Below are positions 14,615 through 21,734 of a stretch of 21,734 bases of DNA, piece by piece. Both the position numbers and the translations under genes were made by a program. Source of the DNA: JACKOD01 sp041591635 (GTDB taxonomy: Bacteria > Pseudomonadota > Gammaproteobacteria > Pseudomonadales > Oleiphilaceae); assembly GCA_041591635.1 (NCBI GenBank), contig JBFHRO010000026.1, positions 1-21,734 on the forward strand. Reading direction: 5' to 3'. The notes under the pieces are model-generated. The model did no database searches, was not told the origin of the DNA, and saw only the letters and a program-made list of their open reading frames with translations. Numbering within the stretch: the stretch's first letter is position 1; each line of letters begins with the position of its first letter.

Positions 14615-15442
14615 ATGACCGAGTCAACCTATCACGTACACGCCATTTCCACATTCGCAGATAATTATGTGTGGGCAGTGGAACAAGCGAACAAGGGCCG
14701 CGTCATGCTTGTGGATCCAGGCGATGCAGGGCCTGTAGCTGCATGGATCGACAGGCAGCAACTGATTCTCAGGGCGATTCTGGTCACCCATAAACACGGG
14801 GATCACGTTGGCGGCATTCCCGAACTGCTTGCAACCACGCCAAGCGCTGGCGTTTACGCCGGTGCCCGCAGCTGTCCATCACTGACAACCCAGACTGTCA
14901 AGGATAACGACTGCATCAAGGTGCTGGATCTGAGCATCGACGTACTGCCGCTGGCCGGCCACACGCTCGATCACATAGGGTATCTGATCAACCCTCAAAA
15001 AAATGCGCCAGGCGCACTTGCCCAACCCTGGCTGTTTTGTGGTGACACCTTGTTTTCGGGTGGCTGCGGACGCCTGTTCGAAGGTTCGCCAGCCCAGCTC
15101 AAAGCGGCCTTGGCGCTGATTGCGAAATTACCGGCCAACACGCTGATCTACCCGGCCCACGAGTATACGCTGGCAAACCTGCGTTTTGCCCAAGCGGTAA
15201 ATCCAGGCAATCAGGCGTTGATGGATTTCAGTGCCAGGGCCAAACAAAGACTGGCGCAAGAAGGGCGCACACTGCCAACGACCCTGGCCGATGAATTGGC
15301 CATCAATCCTTTTTTGCGCTGCAGCGATCCCGAAATAGTGGCAAGCGCATCGGGCTTTTGCATCACCAACGAACTCCCTGTTCCGACCGATGAGCTGGCG
15401 GTTTTTACGGCGTTGCGGCTGTGGAAAAACGGTTTCAAATAG
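14615..15442 (+). CDS. gloB: Hydroxyacylglutathione hydrolase (glyoxalase II)
   Basis: This 275-residue metallo-beta-lactamase-fold protein hydrolyses S-lactoylglutathione to lactate and glutathione, the second glyoxalase step. The binuclear metal motif is THKHGDH (about 58-64). Further ligands appear in LAGHTLDHIGY, the FCGDTLFSGGCGRLFEG aspartate, and YPAHEYTLANLRFA. The C-terminal HAGH-C domain ends with FLRCSDPEI and LRLWKNGFK. The ATG at 14615 is chosen over 14537 because homologues begin close to HAISTFADNYVW and CGGAAA precedes it. It diverges from the methyltransferase gene by about 70 bases. Confidence 0.95.
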   Translation: MTESTYHVHAISTFADNYVWAVEQANKGRVMLVDPGDAGPVAAWIDRQQLILRAILVTHKHGDHVGGIPELLATTPSAGVYAGARSCPSLTTQTVKDNDCIKVLDLSIDVLPLAGHTLDHIGYLINPQKNAPGALAQPWLFCGDTLFSGGCGRLFEGSPAQLKAALALIAKLPANTLIYPAHEYTLANLRFAQAVNPGNQALMDFSARAKQRLAQEGRTLPTTLADELAINPFLRCSDPEIVASASGFCITNELPVPTDELAVFTALRLWKNGFK

Positions 15443-15474
15443 ATCAGGCAGCCATTACAAATTGGTTAGCTCGC

Positions 15475-15503
15475 TTGCTAGACCCAATCGGGTTTCCTAT
15501 GAT
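15475..15503 (+). promoter_or_regulatory. Likely sigma-70 promoter of mltD
   Basis: TTGCTA (15475-15480) and TATGAT (15498-15503) are separated by 17 bases and match consensus at 4 and 5 of 6 positions. Transcription would start near 15510, about 70-80 bases before the mltD start. Confidence 0.55.
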
Positions 15504-15508
15504 GCCCT

Positions 15509-15537
15509 GCGCTGCTTATAAAGCGCCTCAGCAGCGC
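15509..15537 (+). other. Stem-loop at the predicted 5' end of mltD mRNA
   Basis: GCGCTGCT (15509-15516) pairs over 8 bp with AGCAGCGC (15530-15537). The same left arm can instead pair as GCGCT (15509-15513) with AGCGC (15522-15526), so two exclusive hairpins are possible. No U-tract follows. It could stabilise the mRNA or modulate translation. Confidence 0.45.
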
Positions 15538-15588
15538 GCAGTTCATGTACCATAGGCGTTAGGTCGCTTACTCAGGGTGTATTCTGTT

Positions 15589-17430
15589 TTGATTAAATTG
15601 CGTCTGATAGTCGTCACCCTGCTACTGATCCTCGGCGCCTGCAGCCCATTGAAACGGGCATCCACCGGTGATGGTCAGACACCCGTTTCTCCTGTGCCTG
15701 GCGCCTCAACCAATCTGCCGCCAGCCAGCGAAAACCAGACACCCACGCCTGTGCAACAAGACGAATCGCACAATCAGCCAGTATCTGCACGTTCATCCCT
15801 GATTCAGGCATTGTCATTCGAAAGCTTCGCCAAACTCTTTACACTGATACGCCAGGGCGATGCGGCATCCCAGGAAACAGCCAGCGCCACACCCGCCGCA
15901 GCCACCAAACCCCGGGGATTCGATCAGGAGCCCTGCTACGACATTGACTGCCAGCAGCCCTCAGAGTACCTGTTTTCGGCGCCTTCAGAATCTCAGCGCA
16001 CCTTCGTTCCCGACATCTGGTTTCGGATCCGCAAAGGCCTTGCACTTGACTACCACATCAAGGACCCGCGTTTTCATCAAGAGCTTGAGTGGTACAGTCA
16101 GCACCCGCGATTTCTCGAACGTACCATGAAAAAGGCCGAGCGCTATATTCATCATGTCGTCGAACAAACCGAAGCCAAGGGCCTGCCGCTCGAATTGGCC
16201 TTGCTGCCGGTTGTGGAAAGCGGCTTTGATCCCTTTGCCTATTCGCACGGACGGGCCTCGGGGCTGTGGCAGTTTATTCCCTCTACCGGTGATATGTATG
16301 GACTGCGCCAGGATTGGTGGTACGACGGCCGGCGTGATGTTGTCGCCTCCACCGAGGCGGCCCTGACCTACCTGCAAGTACTGGCAAATCAGTTTGATGG
16401 TGACTGGGTGCTGGCTCTGGCTGCCTACAATTCAGGTGAAGGTACCGTTGCCAAGGCCATTCGGGCCAACAAGAAACAGGGCAAACCTACCGACTTCTGG
16501 CACCTGAGTCTGCCAAAGGAAACCGAGGCTTATGTGCCCAAATTGCTCGCTATCGCCAAAATCATTTCAGCGCCCGAAGATTACGATCTCGAGCTCTACC
16601 CCATTCCGAACGAGCCTTATTTCCAGGTAATGAAACTGAAATCGCAGATTGATCTGGCCCATGCCGCCGATCTGGCCGAAACTGATGTTGAGGAAATCTA
16701 CCTTCTTAATCCTGGATTTAATCGTTGGGCAACAGCGCCCACCGGGCCACACCGCCTGGCGGTGCCGGTAGAAAGCGCCGATCGCTTTGCCAGTGCCATC
16801 AAAAAACTGACACCGATGCAGCAACTGAACTGGCGCCGCCACAAGATCGAAGCGGGTGACTCACTTATAGGTATCGCCAAACAGTATCGGACTACTCCCG
16901 ATGTGATCCGCCAGATCAACAAACTGACAGGCCATGAAATTCAGACCGGCCAGACCTTGCTGATTCCTGTCGCCGCCCAAAGCAAGGATTTCTATTCCTT
17001 CAGTCAAGGCAACCGCCGTGCGGCCAAGCAGGCGATCAAACCCGTCAGTAACGCCACGCGCATCGATTACAAAGTCAAGTCGGGCGACACCTTCTGGGAT
17101 CTGTCACGCACCTATCAAGTCAGCGTTCGCAGTCTGGCCAAATGGAACAATATGGCTCCGGGTGATCCCTTGAAGCCTGGCAGTGAGATCGTGATCTGGT
17201 CACCTGTCACGCCATCGCCAGTCACCGCCGGCATTGGCGACATCACCAAACGCGAAGGCAAGATACGCAAGGTGGTCTATACCGTGCGCAGCGGCGATTC
17301 CATCGAAGGTATTGCCAACAAATTCAAAATCAATACGAAAAGCTTGATTGGCTGGAATTCACTTAACCGCAAGAAGCATTTGCAACCCGGGCAAAAACTG
17401 ACCCTGTATGTGAATGTCACTGACACCTAG
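15589..17430 (+). CDS. mltD: Membrane-bound lytic transglycosylase D with three LysM domains
   Basis: The product is a lipoprotein murein hydrolase that cleaves glycan strands, forming 1,6-anhydro ends. A signal peptide ends in the lipobox LGAC, with Ser at +2, suggesting outer-membrane sorting. A Pro/Thr/Gln-rich linker follows. The SLT domain includes ALLPVVESGFDPFAYS with the catalytic Glu, GLWQFIPSTG, and ALAAYNSGEGTV. Three LysM repeats follow, starting IEAGDSLIGIA, YKVKSGDTFWDLS and YTVRSGDSIEGIA, which bind peptidoglycan. E. coli MltD has two LysM repeats as I recall. The TTG at 15589 has AGGGTG 9 bases upstream; the in-frame GTG at 15577 overlaps that site and would add four residues. 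Length is about 613 residues. Confidence 0.94.
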   Translation: MIKLRLIVVTLLLILGACSPLKRASTGDGQTPVSPVPGASTNLPPASENQTPTPVQQDESHNQPVSARSSLIQALSFESFAKLFTLIRQGDAASQETASATPAAATKPRGFDQEPCYDIDCQQPSEYLFSAPSESQRTFVPDIWFRIRKGLALDYHIKDPRFHQELEWYSQHPRFLERTMKKAERYIHHVVEQTEAKGLPLELALLPVVESGFDPFAYSHGRASGLWQFIPSTGDMYGLRQDWWYDGRRDVVASTEAALTYLQVLANQFDGDWVLALAAYNSGEGTVAKAIRANKKQGKPTDFWHLSLPKETEAYVPKLLAIAKIISAPEDYDLELYPIPNEPYFQVMKLKSQIDLAHAADLAETDVEEIYLLNPGFNRWATAPTGPHRLAVPVESADRFASAIKKLTPMQQLNWRRHKIEAGDSLIGIAKQYRTTPDVIRQINKLTGHEIQTGQTLLIPVAAQSKDFYSFSQGNRRAAKQAIKPVSNATRIDYKVKSGDTFWDLSRTYQVSVRSLAKWNNMAPGDPLKPGSEIVIWSPVTPSPVTAGIGDITKREGKIRKVVYTVRSGDSIEGIANKFKINTKSLIGWNSLNRKKHLQPGQKLTLYVNVTDT

Positions 17431-17455
17431 ACACAGACTTAACTTTGCCGCTGCA

Positions 17456-18919
17456 TCAGGTCTTGGCGGTTTTGGCACCCAAGACGCCCAAACACATATT
17501 GCTCTGCATGGCGAAATGGCGAAAACCATTGAAATGGGCCTCGGTCAAGGTCCTTCGACTTAACCCCATGTCGGCGTAAATAATGCCTACCTGCTTAACC
17601 CCCGATTTCAGAGGTGCAAGAAAGAACTGCCGCATACCGGTGACCTGGAGGTACTCGGTCGATACTTTTTGATTAAAGGACTCGAAATTTGTGTTGCCGA
17701 TCCACACCGGTGTGCCGGCAATAAAGAGATGTTGCAGCAAACTGTTGCCACTTTTCTCAAATTTGAGTTTAAAGCTCTGAATCCACTTTTCGGTTCCGGT
17801 GCCCCGAACCACTTTTGCCGCAACAAACTCCCTTGGCACATCAAAGAGCGCAATGGCCACTCGTTCCAGCCCCACGCCCTCGTGCAGCCCCTGAACAACA
17901 AGACGAAACAGATCGATCGTATTTATGCCACTGAGCATCATGGCATTGATCTTCTGCAGCACGTTCAATTGCTCGGCAGAATCGGGCATGAGCAAGTTCG
18001 TGGTATCAATCTCGGCAGGCATCTCCACCCGGCTTTCGGGTATCAATACCTTCAGATCACTACTCCCGTACTGGGAAGCCATGTCCTTGGCTTCCACCGC
18101 GCTTTTACCGATCTGCTCGTGCACATCTTTTTCAGGATACCCGGTATACAAGCTCACTTTACGCAAGAGATCCCGGTATTGAACGCTATCAATACCCAGT
18201 TTCAACACCCGGCAAATCTCGTCTCCCAGAATTACTGCCTCGCTTTTACGCGAAATATCTCCCACGGGCTGCAGCGCATGGATCAGGGTATCCCCCAGGT
18301 GCCATTTGGTGGCAAGTGCCAGCGACAAGCGGGTAAAACTCACGCCCAGGTGGCGCTCGGCCAGACGATCCCGCTGTTTGAGCGGCATGTCAAAGGTCAG
18401 TTCCTGCTCCAGACGTTTGACTGAGGGCTCCCCGGTGCAAAGAACCAGCAACTCGGCAATACGGAACAGCAATCCCGAAACAAAGACCTCTTCTTTCATG
18501 GGGCCGTTCATTTTGACGCAGATGTTCCGACCCTGAATCGCGCAATGAATCGAATCCGCGAGCGCCTCCAGCAGCCAGCGCGAAGGATGCTCCTTGAGAA
18601 AGCTTTCCAGCATCTTGATGGAAACACACAAGGATTTGATCACATCAAAACCTATGATCAAAATAGCTCTGCTAACAGTGGTGACGCTCTGGGATGATGG
18701 ATTGTAATACACCGTATTGGCCATTTTGATGAGCTGCGTAGTGAGCGTGGCGTCACGCAGGATTACATCGGCCAACTGAGCTGCCGAACTCTCGTCGGAG
18801 TGTGTCAGCTTGTTAAGTTCCCGCACAGTTTGACTCAGCACCACGGCGTTTTCCCGCTCAATACGCGCCAGCCAGTCATTCAAGCCTTTGATTTCCACCC
18901 GATGCACCCTTTTGCTCAA
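17456..18919 (-). CDS. HDOD-GAF signalling protein
   Basis: This 487-residue soluble protein has an N-terminal HDOD domain (about 20-230) with QLADVILRDATLTTQLIKMAN and TVSRAILIIGFDVIKSL, the standard HDOD opening. In true HD enzymes the next block carries an HD pair; here it reads GLLFRIAELLVL (about 149-160), so Phe-Arg replaces His-Asp and catalysis is unlikely. A GAF-like sensor domain follows (about 320-480; GVGLERVAIALFD, GIIYADMG). HDOD proteins act as regulators in motility, chemotaxis and stress; the target here is unknown. The predicted start is TTG 18919; GTG 18898, with AAGGG 8 bases before it, is a fair alternative. It diverges from the binding-protein genes. Confidence 0.85.
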   Translation of the reverse strand: MSKRVHRVEIKGLNDWLARIERENAVVLSQTVRELNKLTHSDESSAAQLADVILRDATLTTQLIKMANTVYYNPSSQSVTTVSRAILIIGFDVIKSLCVSIKMLESFLKEHPSRWLLEALADSIHCAIQGRNICVKMNGPMKEEVFVSGLLFRIAELLVLCTGEPSVKRLEQELTFDMPLKQRDRLAERHLGVSFTRLSLALATKWHLGDTLIHALQPVGDISRKSEAVILGDEICRVLKLGIDSVQYRDLLRKVSLYTGYPEKDVHEQIGKSAVEAKDMASQYGSSDLKVLIPESRVEMPAEIDTTNLLMPDSAEQLNVLQKINAMMLSGINTIDLFRLVVQGLHEGVGLERVAIALFDVPREFVAAKVVRGTGTEKWIQSFKLKFEKSGNSLLQHLFIAGTPVWIGNTNFESFNQKVSTEYLQVTGMRQFFLAPLKSGVKQVGIIYADMGLSRRTLTEAHFNGFRHFAMQSNMCLGVLGAKTAKT

Positions 18920-18979
18920 ATTAACTTCAATATAGCCTATGATCCTGATATGGTATTTAAAACTTGCGACCCAATGGTA

Positions 18980-19007
18980 CTAAAAGGTTACCTGCATAAA
19001 CCTTTAG
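18980..19007. promoter_or_regulatory. Inverted repeat in the HDOD/binding-protein intergenic region
   Basis: CTAAAAGGTT (18980-18989) and AACCTTTAG (18999-19007) are inverted arms with one unpaired A, separated by 9 bases. The region is AT-rich and lies between divergent genes, 35 bases before the plus-strand ATG. It could be an operator or an RNA hairpin in the leader. No clear promoter boxes were found. Confidence 0.35.
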
Positions 19008-19041
19008 GAAACAAAATAAAACATCCGCTCACGACAGTCTA

Positions 19042-20985
19042 ATGGCGCCACTCATCTCAGGATTATTCCCGCTTCGACTATGCTGCCTTGCTGTTCTTCT
19101 CGCGGTGTTTGCGTTTCCTGGCGCTTACCCGCTGTCGGCGCAAACCCGGAGTGAGGCAGAGGTGTTGGAAGTCTCGCCACCCACATCGGGCCACGGCTTC
19201 TCGCGTTTTGGCACCCTGAAATACCCACCTTCATTCACTCACCTGCAACACATCAACCCCGAGGCACCACAAGGTGGCCTGTTACGGCTGATGGCCTTTG
19301 GCACCTTTGATACCCTCAACCCCTACACCCTAAAGGGCATCAGCCCCTACAACTCACCTGGCCTGTACATTTTCGGCATTGGGGAGCTGACCGATACCTT
19401 GCTGGCAGGCTCAGGCACCCATCACAACCCGGGTGACGAAAAACAGTCGATGTACGGTTTGATAGCCGAAAAAGTACGCTATCCCGCTGATCTGAGCTGG
19501 GCGGAATTTGATCTCCGACCGGAAGCACGATTTCAGGATGGTCATCTGATCGATGCCCAAGATGTGATTTTTTCCTGGAAGACCCTGCTGCAACACGGAC
19601 ACCCCCGTTTTCGGGATCAACTGGCAGGTGTGGCGTCTGTGGTGGCACTGAACCCGCAATGCATCAGGGTGACCTTTACTCATGCAGGGGCACGCAGCGA
19701 CCTGTTGCGCTTTGGGGAAATGCCAGTGTTGCCACAACATTACTGGGAATCACGAGACTTCGCCCGAACCACACTGGAACCCCCTTTGATCAGCGGCCCC
19801 TATAAAATCACGCAGATGTCGGCGGGCAAAAGCCTGACGCTGGAGCGCGATCCGGACTACTGGGCGAACGCGCATCCACTCGTTCGTGGACGCTACAATT
19901 TCGGCACCATTCGTATTGATTACTACCGCGATCAAACCATTGCCTTCGAAGCCTTCAAGAAAGGCGAATTTGATATTTACGTTGACTATACGGCCAAAAA
20001 CTGGGCCACCGCCTACGATTTTGCAGCAGTATCGCGAGGCGAAATTATTCGCGAGGAAATTCCGCATCAGCTGCCGGCCGGAACCCAGGGCTTCTTCTTC
20101 AATACCCGCAAGGTTCCCTTCGATGATGCACGAGTGCGACAAGCACTGGCCATGATGTTTGATTTCGAGTGGGCCAATGCACAACTGTTTCACCGCGCCT
20201 ATCAACGCAACACCAGCTACTTCCCCAATTCCGAATTCTCGGCAACCGGGCTTCCTTCGGCGGCCGAGCTGGAACTACTGCACCCCTTCAAAGACCAACT
20301 GCCGCCCGAACTCTTCTCGACACCGCCTGTCATAAAGCAAACCCAGGGAGATGGCAGCATGCGTCACGAAATGCGAGAAGCACTGGCGCTGCTCAAAGCC
20401 GCGGGATGGGTGCTTGAAAGCACCAAACTGGTCAACACCCAAACCAGAGAACCGCTTCGTTTTGAAATTCTGCTGCAACAAAAAGGCCTCGAACGCGTTT
20501 TACAGCCTTTTATTCAAAACCTCGCCAAAATAGGTGTTCATGCCGACATTCGCCTGATTGACACGGCACAATACAAGAATCGCCTGGACAACTTCGATTT
20601 TGATATGACCACCTTTGTTCTGTCCCAAGGACTGTCTCCAGGCCATGAGCTCTACGATTATTTCCACTCGGCCTCTGCCAAAACACCGGGCAGCCAGAAT
20701 TATGCCGGCATACGCCATCCAGCCGTTGACGCACTCATTGAGAAAGCCGTGCAAGCCGAAAATGAATCGCAGCAGATAACGGCGCTGAAAGCACTCGATC
20801 GCGTGCTACTATGGAATCACTATATAGTGCCCAACTGGCATTTGAATTATTATCGGATCGCCTGGTGGAATCGCTTTGGTCGGCCCGCCCAGCAACCGCC
20901 TTACACACTGGGAATAGAAAACTGGTGGACTGCATCGACAGCGCCATCAACACATCAGAACAGCACCGCCAACGCGCAAAACTAA
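19042..20985 (+). CDS. YejA-like periplasmic oligopeptide-binding protein (SBP family 5)
   Basis: This 647-residue extracellular solute-binding protein is of the family 5 (OppA/DppA-like) fold, YejA branch. A signal peptide (about 1-34, hydrophobic core LAVLLAVFAFPGAYPL, cleavage after LSA) directs it to the periplasm; no lipobox Cys is suitably placed. YejA-type features are FGTLKYPPSFTHLQHINPEAPQGG near the start, FDTLNPYTLKG, ISGPYKITQM, FFNTRKVPFDDARVRQAL and a Trp-rich end, NHYIVPNWHLNYYRIAWWN. In E. coli YejA feeds the YejBEF importer for peptides and microcin C. No Shine-Dalgarno precedes the ATG. A paralogue follows after 38 bases; permease genes probably lie beyond the window. Confidence 0.9.
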   Translation: MAPLISGLFPLRLCCLAVLLAVFAFPGAYPLSAQTRSEAEVLEVSPPTSGHGFSRFGTLKYPPSFTHLQHINPEAPQGGLLRLMAFGTFDTLNPYTLKGISPYNSPGLYIFGIGELTDTLLAGSGTHHNPGDEKQSMYGLIAEKVRYPADLSWAEFDLRPEARFQDGHLIDAQDVIFSWKTLLQHGHPRFRDQLAGVASVVALNPQCIRVTFTHAGARSDLLRFGEMPVLPQHYWESRDFARTTLEPPLISGPYKITQMSAGKSLTLERDPDYWANAHPLVRGRYNFGTIRIDYYRDQTIAFEAFKKGEFDIYVDYTAKNWATAYDFAAVSRGEIIREEIPHQLPAGTQGFFFNTRKVPFDDARVRQALAMMFDFEWANAQLFHRAYQRNTSYFPNSEFSATGLPSAAELELLHPFKDQLPPELFSTPPVIKQTQGDGSMRHEMREALALLKAAGWVLESTKLVNTQTREPLRFEILLQQKGLERVLQPFIQNLAKIGVHADIRLIDTAQYKNRLDNFDFDMTTFVLSQGLSPGHELYDYFHSASAKTPGSQNYAGIRHPAVDALIEKAVQAENESQQITALKALDRVLLWNHYIVPNWHLNYYRIAWWNRFGRPAQQPPYTLGIENWWTASTAPSTHQNSTANAQN

Positions 20986-21023
20986 TGCTTCTAAAACAAT
21001 AAACTACGGATATTAATCACATC

Positions 21024-21734
21024 ATGTCGAAATTCTCCTGCATGCCGCCACGCGCCTTACGAAAGACCGATCGTCAACCTGCGGTGCAGGCGCAGAAAAC
21101 CTGTTGGTGGGCATCGTTGATACTCTTTGGCCTGTCACTGGGCGTGCACGCGGCACCGGAACATGCCATCGCCATGCACGGTAGCCCCAAGTATGCGCCT
21201 GACTTCACCCACTTCGAATACACCAATCCGCAAGCCCCAAAAGGCGGCGTTTTGCGCATGGCAGTGGTGGCCAACAACTTCGACAGTTTCCATCCCTTTG
21301 TGCTTAAGGGGGTCGCGGCCGCGGGCGTCAGTCATTATCTGTACGACACCCTCACCTACCAGTCAGAAGATGAAGCTTTCACCGAATACGGATTGATCGC
21401 AGAAAAAATCGACGTGCCCGCCGATCGCAGTTGGGTCGCCTTTCATATCAATCCGCTGGCACGCTTTCAGGATGGCAAACCCATTACCGCTCATGACGTC
21501 GCCTTTACCTTTAACAAACTGATGACCGAAGGCGCGCCATTCTACAAGGCCTATTATGCCGATGTTGCCGACGTCAGGATTGAAAGCGATCATGTCATCC
21601 GCTTCACCTTCAAGACCCATGAAAACCGGGAACTGCCGCTTATTCTTGGCCAGTTGCCCGTGCTCCCGGCGCATTACTGGAAAGACCGGGATTTTTCCAA
21701 AGCCACGCTCGAGGTTCCCGTGGGCAGTGGCGGC
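21024..21734 (+). CDS. Second YejA-like binding protein, cut by the window end
   Basis: The reading frame from ATG 21024 runs open to the last base (237 codons seen). A basic N-terminus (about 1-24) leads into a hydrophobic signal segment, WWASLILFGLSLGVHA, then mature APEHAIAMHGSPKYAP. The rest is colinear with the preceding gene: FTHFEYTNPQAPKGG, FDSFHPFVLKG, YGLIAEKIDVPAD, ARFQDGKPITAHDVAFTF and LPVLPAHYWKDRDFSKATLE. It is therefore a tandem paralogue. The pair resembles PA1811-PA1810 of P. aeruginosa, where permease genes follow. No clear ribosome site precedes the ATG. The C-terminal two thirds are not visible. Confidence 0.9.
   Translation, partial: MSKFSCMPPRALRKTDRQPAVQAQKTCWWASLILFGLSLGVHAAPEHAIAMHGSPKYAPDFTHFEYTNPQAPKGGVLRMAVVANNFDSFHPFVLKGVAAAGVSHYLYDTLTYQSEDEAFTEYGLIAEKIDVPADRSWVAFHINPLARFQDGKPITAHDVAFTFNKLMTEGAPFYKAYYADVADVRIESDHVIRFTFKTHENRELPLILGQLPVLPAHYWKDRDFSKATLEVPVGSGG

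Noticed and set aside
15499..15555. An 18-codon ATG frame before mltD that might be a leader peptide.
   Set aside because: Its start overlaps the predicted -10 box, so it would not be on the mltD transcript, and it has no ribosome site.
17669..18424. A 251-codon plus-strand frame opposite the HDOD gene.
   Set aside because: The minus-strand gene has clear HDOD and GAF motifs across the same bases; the opposite frame has no recognisable domain.

Overview
The window looks like ordinary chromosome of a gammaproteobacterium related to Pseudomonas and the marine Cellvibrionales. It carries yciB-yciI, sohB-acuI, fimL, nhaB, dnaQ-rnhA, gloB, mltD and a tandem pair of YejA-type binding proteins. From memory, the block fimL - nhaB - dnaQ - rnhA - methyltransferase - gloB - mltD - two binding proteins resembles the PA1822-PA1810 neighbourhood of P. 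aeruginosa. I see no tRNA, rRNA, IS element, CRISPR array, phage gene or integration scar. Base composition and codon use look even, except in the AT-rich promoter of the PilZ gene.

Layout. Positions 1-297 hold the 3' end of a gene cut by the window edge, tentatively a FadE-type acyl-CoA dehydrogenase with an apparent reading-frame change near base 85. Next come a YecA/UPF0149 protein (+), a PHP-domain nuclease (rnm, -) that converges on it with overlapping stop codons, and yciB-yciI (+). These are followed by an SH3-domain, coiled-coil membrane protein (+), a small PilZ protein behind a near-consensus sigma-70 promoter (+), and a CPA2-type cation/proton antiporter (+). On the minus strand sit sohB-acuI. 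A 364-base gap with one possible 51-residue ORF leads to a single-domain SCP2 protein (+). fimL and a membrane protein of unknown function form a minus-strand pair. nhaB (+) has a histidine-rich loop. A methyltransferase-rnhA-dnaQ operon (-) diverges from gloB and mltD (+). An HDOD-GAF regulator (-) diverges from two tandem YejA-like binding proteins (+), the second cut by the window end.

Functionally these are housekeeping and envelope genes: peptidoglycan cleavage (MltD), inner-membrane proteolysis (SohB), sodium and proton balance (NhaB, CPA2), replication and repair (DnaQ, RNase HI), methylglyoxal detoxification (GloB) and peptide uptake. Among them are signalling proteins linked to surface behaviour (PilZ, FimL, HDOD). 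I did not find a convincing new multi-gene system. The points most worth a second look are the NhaB histidine loop, FimL's substituted Hpt sites, the strong PilZ promoter, the frame change at the left edge, a terminator-like hairpin upstream of nhaB, and the small ORF at 7704-7859.
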